64,000 nucleotides of DNA from Spirochaetota bacterium (lineage in GTDB: Bacteria > Spirochaetota > Spirochaetia > Treponematales > UBA12059), in NCBI GenBank assembly GCA_029547205.1, contig JAKPPT010000072.1, positions 124,001 through 188,000 on the forward strand. The letters run 5' to 3'. How positions within the stretch are numbered: position 1 is the first letter of the stretch; each line of letters begins with the position of its first letter. A program made the position numbers and the translations under genes. Positions 16,775 through 24,866 of the stretch are shown here, in pieces. Under the pieces are notes generated by a model. The model made no database searches. It was given only the letters and a program-made list of their open reading frames with translations, and was not told where the DNA came from.

Positions 16775-16820
16775 ACCTGTGGAATAGTAATTTTTATTGC
16801 TGGCCACAGGTTGTTTTATT
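16775..16820 (+). terminator. Probable terminator, possibly bidirectional
   Basis: An 8-bp stem ACCTGTGG / CCACAGGT with a 21-nt loop, followed by TGTTTTATT. It lies between the convergent fusion gene and the chemotaxis-receptor fragment, so it may serve both strands. Confidence 0.6.
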
Positions 16821-17220
16821 GTGGAATTTCTATACTTGTATCGCTATCATTTGATAATGCTTCAAGCTGTTCGCTCGTTTTAAATTCCTTCATTGTTTCC
16901 AAAAGTTTCTGTAAAGTTTCGCTCGTTTCTTGCATTAACGAATTTACATTCTCGATTGAAGTATGTATTGTTTCAGTGTTTCTTTGCACTAGTGTCATTG
17001 AACGATTTAAGTCTCTTGTATGATTTTTAAGTATCGAAAGCTCATTGGTTATTGTTGCACCTTCTTTTTCCATGTCAGTAGCAGAACGGTTAATTTCTTG
17101 AGATGATGTATTCATCGACTGAATTGCTTTGAGAATTTCTTCAGAGCTTTTATTTTGCTCATTCATTGCATTTCTAATACTAATTTCAAGATTAAAAATA
17201 TCTTGAACAAATGTATTCAT
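16816..17220 (-). pseudogene. C-terminal fragment of interrupted methyl-accepting chemotaxis protein
   Basis: The 134 residues that would complete the receptor at 17236..18993. It lies in the same frame, separated only by the TAA at 17236..17238 and five codons (AAT GCT TTT GAT GCT). It is a long coiled-coil helix (NEQNKSSEEILKAIQSMNTSSQEINRSATDM), the returning arm of the signalling hairpin. It opens with an ATG at 17220 but has no clear ribosome-binding site, so separate translation is uncertain. There is no second frame change, so the sequence has not visibly decayed. Confidence 0.7.
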
Positions 17221-17235
17221 AGCATCAAAAGCATT

Positions 17236-18993
17236 TTATGCACGGCCAGAACTTTGAACCATTGTTTCAATCGAAAGCTGAATATCATTGAGATCTTCTG
17301 ATATTCCTTTGGACTGTTCTGCAACAGTTTCTGCAAGTTTTCGAATTTCATCTGCAACAACACTAAAACCTTTACCAGCTTCTCCAGCGTGAGCCGCTTC
17401 TATTGCAGCATTCATTGCCAGCATGTTTGTTCTATCAGCAATATCTGCAATCAGTGTATTGGCTTCAAGTAATAGTTCAGATTTTGATTTTACAGTTTGA
17501 CCATTGCCCGCAACTTCTTCAATAATTGCCTGTCCTTCATGCGCAGCATCAACTAAATTTCGCATGAGTTCACTGGTTCTTTCAATGCTTTTATAGACGG
17601 ATTGTATATTCGAAACCATTTGAGTGATTGCAGCTGCAGATTCTGTAATGCTAGAAGATTGTTCATCAATTTGATCTTTTAATACTGATATGCCACTTAT
17701 TACACGTTCTATTGATAGCGTTGAGCGTTCCACACTATCAGTTTGTGATAGTAATTTAGTACTAATATTTTTTACTGCTTCCTCAATATTCTGCTCTGCC
17801 TGTGAAGCATCAGTTACACTCAATGAAAGACTATTCATATAGTCATGTGTTGTATCAGCTTTGCGAATGATATCAAAAATCAATTTATCTAATGTTTCAA
17901 TAAAAACATTAAAGGCTTCTGAAAGCTTTGCAATATCGTCTTTGCCATAAACAGGAAGTTTGATTGTTAAATCGCCCTTTCCTTTTGCAAGGAGCAATAA
18001 TTCTTTTGTAACTGAACGGAGCGGTTTTCGTATACTTTGGATAATTATAAACGATATGAGTATCTGTAATGCTAAAAGTAACGAGAGGAATACGATGCTT
18101 TTCCAGAGTTCCTGCTTTGATTCAAGATTTGTTCTAGAATTAATTGTCATTAGATTCATAAGTTCATTATCGATAATCTGACTTAGTAGTGTTGCAAGTG
18201 AATTCCGTGCATTATTTGTTTTTTCAGCGTCAGCATTCACATTATAGAGAATTGCATTTTGAAGATAAAATAGGTTTTCTGATATATTAATTTCGGTAAT
18301 TATTTTTTTGCTGGAATCAAGCAGAACAATAGCCGGATTATTCAAATTGGCGAGCAATGCACCATATGCATTACCTGCTGGGAATACAAGTGATTCTTCT
18401 GCCTGCGAAGATAAAATATATGCGTACGTGCCAAGCTGGATTCCATAGTTTCGGGCTCGTAGTAGTATCGATATTGATACAAACCGGTTTGTGATAGCAA
18501 ATGATAATGGAAGATTGGTTACCGCAGTAATAATCTTATAGGCTTCATTTGTACATTCTTCATAGAGTTCTTGTATTTTTTGGTATGAAACATCTGATGA
18601 AGAAGCAACCATTCGATTATTTTGCAGTATTTCCATAAGCTTAATAATATCAAACTCGCCAGTAATTTTTTCATTGTTTTGGAGTATAGTTGAAAAATTA
18701 GTTATTGAAGCATCAGTTATGGATATGCTGCTTGGATATTCTGAACCTGATATGAGATTAGCAGTATTCAACAGAGCACTGCTCATTTCATCCTGAATAC
18801 TTCGAATAACATTGGCTAACGCACGAAACATGTTGATATAGACCGTTTGTTCTTGAGTAACCTGTACAGAATGAATTGCTGTTTGTAAGTTTATCGAGCT
18901 TACGATTATGAAGGCAATGAGAGGAAAAAGCGATAGTGCAAATAGCTTTATACCCAATGAGAGATAACGAAACGAATGAGCTTTTTTTATCAT
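17236..18993 (-). CDS. Methyl-accepting chemotaxis protein, truncated by in-frame TAA
   Basis: A membrane chemoreceptor of 585 residues as encoded. TM1 is at about 13-33, followed by a long periplasmic sensor domain of unknown ligand. TM2 is at about 305-325 and a HAMP linker at about 326-380 ([23 protein letters not shown]). The signalling domain includes the conserved hairpin tip ([36 protein letters not shown]). The TAA comes about 30 residues after the tip, so the C-terminal half of the antiparallel coiled coil is missing. Without the stop the protein would have about 725 residues. AAAGGAG before the ATG is a good ribosome-binding site. It could be a mutation, an assembly error or a stop that is read through. 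Confidence 0.85.
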   Translation of the reverse strand: MIKKAHSFRYLSLGIKLFALSLFPLIAFIIVSSINLQTAIHSVQVTQEQTVYINMFRALANVIRSIQDEMSSALLNTANLISGSEYPSSISITDASITNFSTILQNNEKITGEFDIIKLMEILQNNRMVASSSDVSYQKIQELYEECTNEAYKIITAVTNLPLSFAITNRFVSISILLRARNYGIQLGTYAYILSSQAEESLVFPAGNAYGALLANLNNPAIVLLDSSKKIITEINISENLFYLQNAILYNVNADAEKTNNARNSLATLLSQIIDNELMNLMTINSRTNLESKQELWKSIVFLSLLLALQILISFIIIQSIRKPLRSVTKELLLLAKGKGDLTIKLPVYGKDDIAKLSEAFNVFIETLDKLIFDIIRKADTTHDYMNSLSLSVTDASQAEQNIEEAVKNISTKLLSQTDSVERSTLSIERVISGISVLKDQIDEQSSSITESAAAITQMVSNIQSVYKSIERTSELMRNLVDAAHEGQAIIEEVAGNGQTVKSKSELLLEANTLIADIADRTNMLAMNAAIEAAHAGEAGKGFSVVADEIRKLAETVAEQSKGISEDLNDIQLSIETMVQSSGRA

Positions 18994-19061
18994 TGCTCTC
19001 TCCTTTTTTTATAATTTATATAACTAGTATCACATGGTAATTAAAAAATGTAAAATGTTTA

Positions 19062-19090
19062 TTTAATATTGATGAAAATCATGGTATAGT
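19062..19090 (+). promoter_or_regulatory. Possible promoter of gntR-type gene
   Basis: TTTAAT (19062..19067), a 17-nt spacer and TATAGT (19085..19090). ATGGTAT and GATACGG around it form an imperfect inverted repeat that might allow self-regulation. Confidence 0.35.
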
Positions 19091-19110
19091 AACGATACGG
19101 AGTAGACACG

Positions 19111-19851
19111 ATGAAGGATATTTTATTTTTTTCTCCTATAAATCCAAAAACATTAAAAGATGAGTTTATTGAACGCTTTGAATCATTAATTCTTTCTGGA
19201 CATTTTAAACCTGGAGAATATGTTCCTTCAGAAAGGGAACTTGGTGAAATGTTTGGTGTTTCAAGACCTGTGGTACATGATGGTCTTCGTACTCTCGAGC
19301 ATCGCGGTTTGGTGACAATTGAGAGCAGGAAAGGTGTAAAAGTAAATGATTATCGAAAAGAAGGCTCGATTGAATTATTGCTTTCAATTTTGAACTATTC
19401 AGGGATGAATCTTGCTCCTTCATTTTTTGACAGCCTCCTTGAGATGCGAATATTATTTGAAGTAGAAGCTGCGGGGAAAGCAGCACTGCGGGGTACTGAG
19501 CAGCAAATTCTGGAACTAGAAGAAATTATCAAGCGGGAAAAAGCATTAACCAGGTATTTGCCTATTGAATTCAGTACACTTGATTATCAATTTCATTTAT
19601 CGATTGCTTTAGCATCCGGAAATGAAATTTTCCCATTACTCCTAAATAGCTTTAAGCGAATCTATATGACAATTCTTGAACGTTTTTATACTGATGATAG
19701 TACAATCCCTCATATTATCACCCTACATGAATCACTTGCTCAATCTATTAAAAATCATGATGAAAAAAAAGCCAAAGCAGATATGGAGCAGATACTCGTT
19801 TATGGCGAAAAACAATTAAGGAATCAGCTCAGTACAGCTTCAAAAAAATAA
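19111..19851 (+). CDS. GntR/FadR-family transcriptional regulator
   Basis: A 246-residue regulator. A winged helix-turn-helix lies at residues about 10-75 (GEYVPSERELGEMFGVSRPVVHDGLRTLEHRGLV), with the family PSER and SRPVVH signature. An all-helical FCD ligand-binding domain (about 90-240) carries DYQFHLSIALASGN and LHESLAQSI, whose Asp and His residues suggest a bound metal and carboxylate-type ligand. It is directly upstream of the catabolic operon at 19938. A palindrome of the type TNGTNNNACNA in that gap (19901..19911) fits this subfamily, so it probably represses the operon until its ligand is present. Confidence 0.92.
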   Translation: MKDILFFSPINPKTLKDEFIERFESLILSGHFKPGEYVPSERELGEMFGVSRPVVHDGLRTLEHRGLVTIESRKGVKVNDYRKEGSIELLLSILNYSGMNLAPSFFDSLLEMRILFEVEAAGKAALRGTEQQILELEEIIKREKALTRYLPIEFSTLDYQFHLSIALASGNEIFPLLLNSFKRIYMTILERFYTDDSTIPHIITLHESLAQSIKNHDEKKAKADMEQILVYGEKQLRNQLSTASKK

Positions 19852-19861
19852 TAAAAAAAGC

Positions 19862-19890
19862 TTGACAGTTATAAGAAGGGAGTTTATAGT
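19862..19890 (+). promoter_or_regulatory. Predicted strong promoter of catabolic operon
   Basis: A consensus TTGACA (19862..19867), a 17-nt spacer and TATAGT (19885..19890). The predicted start at about 19897 is at the edge of the operator 19899..19921. Confidence 0.75.
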
Positions 19891-19898
19891 AATCAGTA

Positions 19899-19921
19899 AC
19901 TGGTAATACCAGCATACCAGT
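19899..19921 (+). promoter_or_regulatory. Probable GntR/FadR-type operator
   Basis: CTGGT-AAT-ACCAG (19900..19912) is a perfect palindrome and contains TGGTAATACCA, matching the FadR-subfamily pattern TNGTNNNACNA. It is nested in a wider repeat, ACTGGT (19899..19904) with ACCAGT (19916..19921). It lies just after the -10 box, where a bound repressor would block initiation. Confidence 0.65.
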
Positions 19922-19937
19922 AATGTGGGGGGTATTC

Positions 19938-21647
19938 ATGAAGACACTAACGATCAAAAGAAAGCTTGAAAGCATGGGGGTACACGAATGTAGTGTTGTA
20001 CTTACCGATCAATCAATATGTATTGCTGGTATCGCAGAATCACTTGCAACTAAAAATAAAGCAGGCTGGTATGCTGCCAAATTTCACACAAATGTTGTTA
20101 ACAATATTATTACAGATAAAAATATGCGCAATGAAGATTGTGAACATGAACAAGCTATCTCTAATGAATTAGAAGGATTGTCCTATGATGTAATCATCAT
20201 TGGAGGCGGGGTAATTGGATGCGCAGTTGCACGCGAACTATCTAAATATGAGATATCAGTAGCAGTGTTTGAAAAAGAGTATGATGTTGCTGTACATACT
20301 TCGAGTCGTAATGATGGAATGATTCATGATGGATTTGCTGCAAAACCTGGCACAAAAAAAGCTTATTACAATGTTCGTGGCAATAGACTATGGGAACCAT
20401 TGGCTCGGGATCTTGGCATACAATTTAGACGTGTTGGTTCGCTCATACTGTTTCGAACACCATTGAATACCATATTGTATCCTATTCTTGCAAATAGAGC
20501 TAAAAAGAATAATGTTGATGGATGGGAGCTATGGTCAAAAGAAAAAGTTAAAAAAGAAGAACCATATCTATTAGATGAACAGTTTGGAGGTTTTTATCTT
20601 CCCAGTGCTGGTATTATAAGTCCGTATCGTGCAACGGTTGCACTTGCAGAACATGCAGTTCAAAACGGAGTAGCGGTTCATCTCTTAACAAAAGTTATTG
20701 GGTTTGAAATGCATGATGGTGAAATAGTACGTGTAAAAACTAATAGAGGTACATTGCAGGCAAAACTTGTTATTAATGCCGCAGGCAATTGGGCTGATAT
20801 AGTAGCTGAGTTAGCAAATGATAAATATTTTTCTCTTCATTTTCGTAAAGGTACTGATATTATTTTTGATAAGAATACAGGAAAATGGCAAAACCATGTT
20901 GCAGCTATGCCCAATTTTTTACAGATAGCAGAAAAAACAAAAGGTGGAGGGCTTATTCCGACTATTGAAGGTAACATTTTGGTAGGTCCAACAGCAACCG
21001 AAATTGCTGAGCGAGTAGATTACTCAACAAACCAAGATGATATTAAAGAGCTTGAAAAGCATATAAGACTCAATAAAAAATTAAATCTCAATCAAGTAAT
21101 TACCTATTTTTCAGGAGTGCGGGCTTGTACATACAGTGAAGATTTCCTTATAGAGAAGAGCAAAAAAATAAAAAATTTAATTCATGTTGCCGGCATACAA
21201 TCTCCTGGTTTAGCATCTGCTCCTGCAATAGCTGAGGATGTTGTAACAATGTCGTTACAAATTCTCTCATCGAGAAAACATATACTTAAAAAAGATAATT
21301 GGAATCCTGTAAGAAATACCTATCCAGATTTGCAAAAGCTAAATTTCAAGGAGCGAGCTGAGATTATTAATAAAAATCCAGGATATGGAAAAATTGTATG
21401 TCGATGCGAAACTGTTTCAGAGCAGGAAATTAGAGATGCACTTCATAGTTCACTTCCAGTATATACGCTCGATGCCATAAAGCGGCGTATCAGACCAGGA
21501 GCCGGAAGGTGTCACGGAGGTTTTTGTACTCCAAGAGTTATAGAAATATTAGCAGAGGAAACTGGAAAAAATTTTTCTGATATAACGAAAAAAGGCTATG
21601 GCTCAAATATTGTCTTACAAAGTCTGGAGGATCATGCAAGTGAATGA
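19938..21647 (+). CDS. GlpA-like FAD dehydrogenase with BON-like N-terminus and BFD-like C-terminus
   Basis: A 569-residue flavoprotein. I start it at ATG 19938 after GGGGGG; an upstream ATG at 19923 adds five residues. Residues 1-60 resemble a BON domain (CSVVLTDQSICIAGIAES, then VVNNI). Residues about 83-440 are a DAO/GlpA-type fold with the dinucleotide site DVIIIGGGVIGCAVARELSK and the HTSSRNDGMIHDG segment. Residues about 480-535 are a BFD-like [2Fe-2S] domain (CRCETVSEQE, then GRCHGGFC). The relatives oxidise sn-glycerol-3-phosphate to DHAP with electron transfer to partner subunits. The next two genes encode those partners, with overlaps of 14 nt each. The exact substrate may differ from glycerol-3-phosphate. 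Confidence 0.88.
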   Translation: MKTLTIKRKLESMGVHECSVVLTDQSICIAGIAESLATKNKAGWYAAKFHTNVVNNIITDKNMRNEDCEHEQAISNELEGLSYDVIIIGGGVIGCAVARELSKYEISVAVFEKEYDVAVHTSSRNDGMIHDGFAAKPGTKKAYYNVRGNRLWEPLARDLGIQFRRVGSLILFRTPLNTILYPILANRAKKNNVDGWELWSKEKVKKEEPYLLDEQFGGFYLPSAGIISPYRATVALAEHAVQNGVAVHLLTKVIGFEMHDGEIVRVKTNRGTLQAKLVINAAGNWADIVAELANDKYFSLHFRKGTDIIFDKNTGKWQNHVAAMPNFLQIAEKTKGGGLIPTIEGNILVGPTATEIAERVDYSTNQDDIKELEKHIRLNKKLNLNQVITYFSGVRACTYSEDFLIEKSKKIKNLIHVAGIQSPGLASAPAIAEDVVTMSLQILSSRKHILKKDNWNPVRNTYPDLQKLNFKERAEIINKNPGYGKIVCRCETVSEQEIRDALHSSLPVYTLDAIKRRIRPGAGRCHGGFCTPRVIEILAEETGKNFSDITKKGYGSNIVLQSLEDHASE

Positions 21648-22920
21648 AAATACAGTTAATACAATAAACACCGAAATTGCAGTATTAGGTGCAGGTCCTG
21701 CTGGACTTGCAGCAGCAATGAGCGCAAAAAATAATGGTGCCCATGTTATTCTTATTGAACGAGAAAATAGACTCGGAGGAATATTAAAACAATGTATACA
21801 TGATGGCTTTGGACTGGTTCGCTATAATGAAAAATTAACTGGTCCAGAATATGCACTTCGCGATATAAAAACAATAAAGTCTCTAAATGTTCCTGCTTTT
21901 GTAAATACATTTGTGCTGGAAGTTGAAAAAAAAGAAAATAGCTTTGTTCTCTATTGTATAAACGAAAAAGGGGCATACCAAATAGAAGCACAGGCACTCA
22001 TACTGGCTACTGGATGTCGCGAAAGAACTGATAGACAAATATTTTTACATGGCGAACGCCCTGCAGGTATTTACACTGCTGGACTAGCACAACACTTTGT
22101 TAATATAGATGGATATTTACCAGGTAAAGAGATAGTTATTATTGGTTCTGGCGATATAGGGCTCATAATGGCTCGACGACTTACTTTAGAGGGAGCTCAT
22201 ATTGTAGGAGTCTATGAAGTAAAACCAGAACCATCTGGATTGCAGAGAAATATTGCACAATGCCTTAATGATTTTTCTATACCATTGCATTTGTCATGTA
22301 CTGTAAAAACAGTACATGGAAAAAACAGAATAGAAGGTGTAACAGTAGTCAATGTTGATGAATCAGGAAAAGAGATAAAAGGTTCTGAAAAATATATTAC
22401 ATGTGATTGTCTTATATTGTCGGTTGGTCTAATTCCAGAAAATGAAATAGCACAGAGCCTGAATGTTTCAATTGATCCGGATACAAAAGGTCCTTATGTT
22501 GATCAAAATATGCATACACTTGTTGATGGTATTTTTGCTTGTGGAAATTCCGTTCATGTACATGACCTTGTTGATTATGTTTCAGAATCTGGTACTATTG
22601 CCGGGGAATCTGCAGTACGATGGATAAGAAATAAAAGGAAAAGAAATCTAATTAAATTTTCACATGATAATTCAGTTTTATATCATATTCCACAGTTTGT
22701 TGATTTTAAAAGTAATAATAAAATAGCTTTATATTTTAGATCCAAAAAAACATATAGTAATACATGTTCAGTAAATTTAATTGAAAAAAATTCAAAAACT
22801 TGTTTAAAAAAATTCAAAATACTTCGTCCATCAGAGATGGAAAAGATTGTTTTCGATGCTCAGTTACAGGATAATCAGAATCTTATGTTGCAAATAGAGG
22901 AAAATTATGGAAACTATTAA
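21634..22920 (+). CDS. FAD/NAD-dependent oxidoreductase (HcnB/SoxA-like), GlpA partner subunit
   Basis: A 428-residue pyridine-nucleotide-disulfide-type flavoprotein. The start is ATG 21634, with GGAGG just before it and inside the previous gene. The FAD site is IAVLGAGPAGLAAAMSAKNNG, with a second nucleotide site at IVIIGSGDIGLIMARRL and GIFACGNSVHVHD near the C-terminal part. Proteins of this type sit beside GlpA-like dehydrogenases and DUF1667 proteins in many anaerobes and probably pass electrons to NAD+ or a carrier. The last 60 residues are Lys-rich and less conserved. Confidence 0.88.
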   Translation: MQVNENTVNTINTEIAVLGAGPAGLAAAMSAKNNGAHVILIERENRLGGILKQCIHDGFGLVRYNEKLTGPEYALRDIKTIKSLNVPAFVNTFVLEVEKKENSFVLYCINEKGAYQIEAQALILATGCRERTDRQIFLHGERPAGIYTAGLAQHFVNIDGYLPGKEIVIIGSGDIGLIMARRLTLEGAHIVGVYEVKPEPSGLQRNIAQCLNDFSIPLHLSCTVKTVHGKNRIEGVTVVNVDESGKEIKGSEKYITCDCLILSVGLIPENEIAQSLNVSIDPDTKGPYVDQNMHTLVDGIFACGNSVHVHDLVDYVSESGTIAGESAVRWIRNKRKRNLIKFSHDNSVLYHIPQFVDFKSNNKIALYFRSKKTYSNTCSVNLIEKNSKTCLKKFKILRPSEMEKIVFDAQLQDNQNLMLQIEENYGNY

Positions 22921-23284
22921 TAATTTAGTATGCATTATTTGTCCAAAAGGTTGCAGGATTACTATTGAGTATGAAATAAGTGAAAATAAATCAAAAGCAA
23001 TAAAATCTATATCAGGTTTTAGTTGTCCAAAAGGGAAATTTTATGCAGAACAGGAAATACTAGAACCGTTGCGAACACTTACAACAACAATAAAAACCAG
23101 CTATAAAGAACATGCGCGTTTAGCGGTTAGATCTGATTCTGAAATCCCACTAGCCCAACTTATACCAGTAATAAAATATTTACGTACAATAGTTATTAAA
23201 CAGCCAATTTCTGCTGGAACTTGTATTGTTAAAAATCCGCTCGGATTAAAAACAAATATTATAGCTGCGGATGACATACTATGA
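22907..23284 (+). CDS. DUF1667 cysteine-rich protein, likely dehydrogenase subunit
   Basis: A 125-residue protein with two cysteine clusters, CIICPKGCRI (residues about 8-16) and GFSCPKGKFYAEQE (about 37-50), as in DUF1667. The clusters may hold an iron-sulfur centre or zinc. It overlaps the flavoprotein upstream by 14 nt and the kinase downstream by 4 nt. The fixed GlpA/HcnB-like/DUF1667 trio suggests one enzyme complex. Confidence 0.88.
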   Translation: METINNLVCIICPKGCRITIEYEISENKSKAIKSISGFSCPKGKFYAEQEILEPLRTLTTTIKTSYKEHARLAVRSDSEIPLAQLIPVIKYLRTIVIKQPISAGTCIVKNPLGLKTNIIAADDIL

Positions 23285-24861
23285 AAAACATACAAACACT
23301 TATGTCTATTGATTGTGGGACCCAAAGTCTTAGAGTATTGATATATTCACCATCTGGCGAACAGCTCTTTTGTGAAAAAATAAACTACACGCCATATTTT
23401 TCTGTAAAACCGGGATATGCTGAACAAAATCCAAATGTGTGGTGGAAGTCATTGTGTATAGCTGTTCAAAAAGCAAAGCAAACTGTTCCTGAATTATTTA
23501 TGAATTTATGCGGTGTAACAGTAACAACGCAACGTGACACTGTGCTGGTAGTCGATACAGAAGGAAACGCTATTCGTCCAGCTATACTCTGGCTTGATAA
23601 TAGAAAAGTGAACCCTCCCTACATCCCGCATGGTACTGAGCGATTACTATTAAAGCTCGTTCACATGGAAGAAGCAGTCTATAAAACTCAGGAAGCTGGA
23701 AAAACAAACTGGATACGGTATTATGAACCAGAGGTTTGGGATAAAACATATAAAGTGTTATTACTGTCTGGGTATCTTACTAAAAAATTATGTGGAGAAT
23801 TTGTTGATTCAGTTGCTTCACAAATTGGGCATATACCATTCGATTATAAAAAACAGTGTTGGGCATCTTCATCACATAGAACGATGAAAATGTTTCCCAT
23901 AGAACCTGAAAAACTTCCCAAACTAGTAAAACCTGGCAGTGTAATAGGAACAATACAGCAGCAAGCAAGTATTGAAACAGGTCTTCCATATGGTTTGCCT
24001 GTTGTTGCATCTGGAAGCGATAAAGGATGTGAAACAATTGGCATGGGTGTTTTAGATGAGACTATGGTAAGTCTTTCATTCGGTACAACTGCAACAGTTC
24101 AAACAACATCAAAACACTATAGAGAACCTATCCGCTTTATGCCTTCGTATCCAGCAGCGTTACCCGATTTTTTTAATCCTGAGGTAGAAATATTTAGAGG
24201 ATACTGGATGATAACATGGTTTAAAAACCAGTTTGCTTATAATGAGGTTTTAGAAGCCGAATCCAATGGTACGAGTCCAGAAGTAATTTTAAATAAACAT
24301 CTATCAAATACATCTCCTGGTTCATTTGGACTCATGATGCATCCGTTTTGGACGGCTGGGCTTGAAAATCCTTCACTTAAAGGCGCACTAATAGGTTTTG
24401 GAGATATTCATGAACGCTCTCATGTTTATAGAGCAATTATTGAAGGGCTTGCGTATGGGTTACGTGAAGGAATTGAATCAATTGAAAGGGTATCAGGAAA
24501 AACCGTTACTATAGCAGCTGCGTCTGGAGGTGCCAGTCAAGCTGATGAAATATGCCAGATAACTGCAGACATTCTCAATAAGCCTATTGTACGAGGTGCG
24601 ACACCAGAGGCAAGTGGACTTGGTGCGGCAATGTGTTGTGCTGCAGGTATAGGATGGTATGACTCAGTACATGATGCAGTTCGTGCAATGAAACATCATG
24701 CAGTGTACTTTGAACCACAGAAACAGTATGTCGATTTATATAATAATTTATATGCAAAAGTATATAAAAAAATGTCTAGCACATTATTGCCATTATATGA
24801 AGCAATTCGTGAAATAGTGAATTATCCTGAAAAAATAAATTATACACGTTTATGGAGGTAA
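23281..24861 (+). CDS. FGGY-family carbohydrate kinase (glycerol kinase-related)
   Basis: A 526-residue ATP-dependent kinase with the actin-like fold. Phosphate-1 motif: MSIDCGTQSLRVLIYS. FGGY_N includes TTQRDTVLVVD and ILWLDNRK. FGGY_C includes GSDKGCETIGMG, SFGTTATVQTT, and the adenosine motif AASGGASQADEICQITADILNKPI. It lies between the G3P-dehydrogenase-like genes and the AGPS-like gene, so a glycerol or glycerol-ether substrate is likely, but the sequence differs from ordinary GlpK (PYIPHGTERLLLKL insertion region). It overlaps the previous gene by ATGA. Confidence 0.85.
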   Translation: MKNIQTLMSIDCGTQSLRVLIYSPSGEQLFCEKINYTPYFSVKPGYAEQNPNVWWKSLCIAVQKAKQTVPELFMNLCGVTVTTQRDTVLVVDTEGNAIRPAILWLDNRKVNPPYIPHGTERLLLKLVHMEEAVYKTQEAGKTNWIRYYEPEVWDKTYKVLLLSGYLTKKLCGEFVDSVASQIGHIPFDYKKQCWASSSHRTMKMFPIEPEKLPKLVKPGSVIGTIQQQASIETGLPYGLPVVASGSDKGCETIGMGVLDETMVSLSFGTTATVQTTSKHYREPIRFMPSYPAALPDFFNPEVEIFRGYWMITWFKNQFAYNEVLEAESNGTSPEVILNKHLSNTSPGSFGLMMHPFWTAGLENPSLKGALIGFGDIHERSHVYRAIIEGLAYGLREGIESIERVSGKTVTIAAASGGASQADEICQITADILNKPIVRGATPEASGLGAAMCCAAGIGWYDSVHDAVRAMKHHAVYFEPQKQYVDLYNNLYAKVYKKMSSTLLPLYEAIREIVNYPEKINYTRLWR

Positions 24862-24866
24862 ACTAA

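Noticed and set aside
16816-18993. A frameshift in the chemotaxis receptor gene
   Set aside because: The two pieces are in the same reading frame; only one TAA codon separates them, so it is a nonsense codon and not an insertion or deletion.
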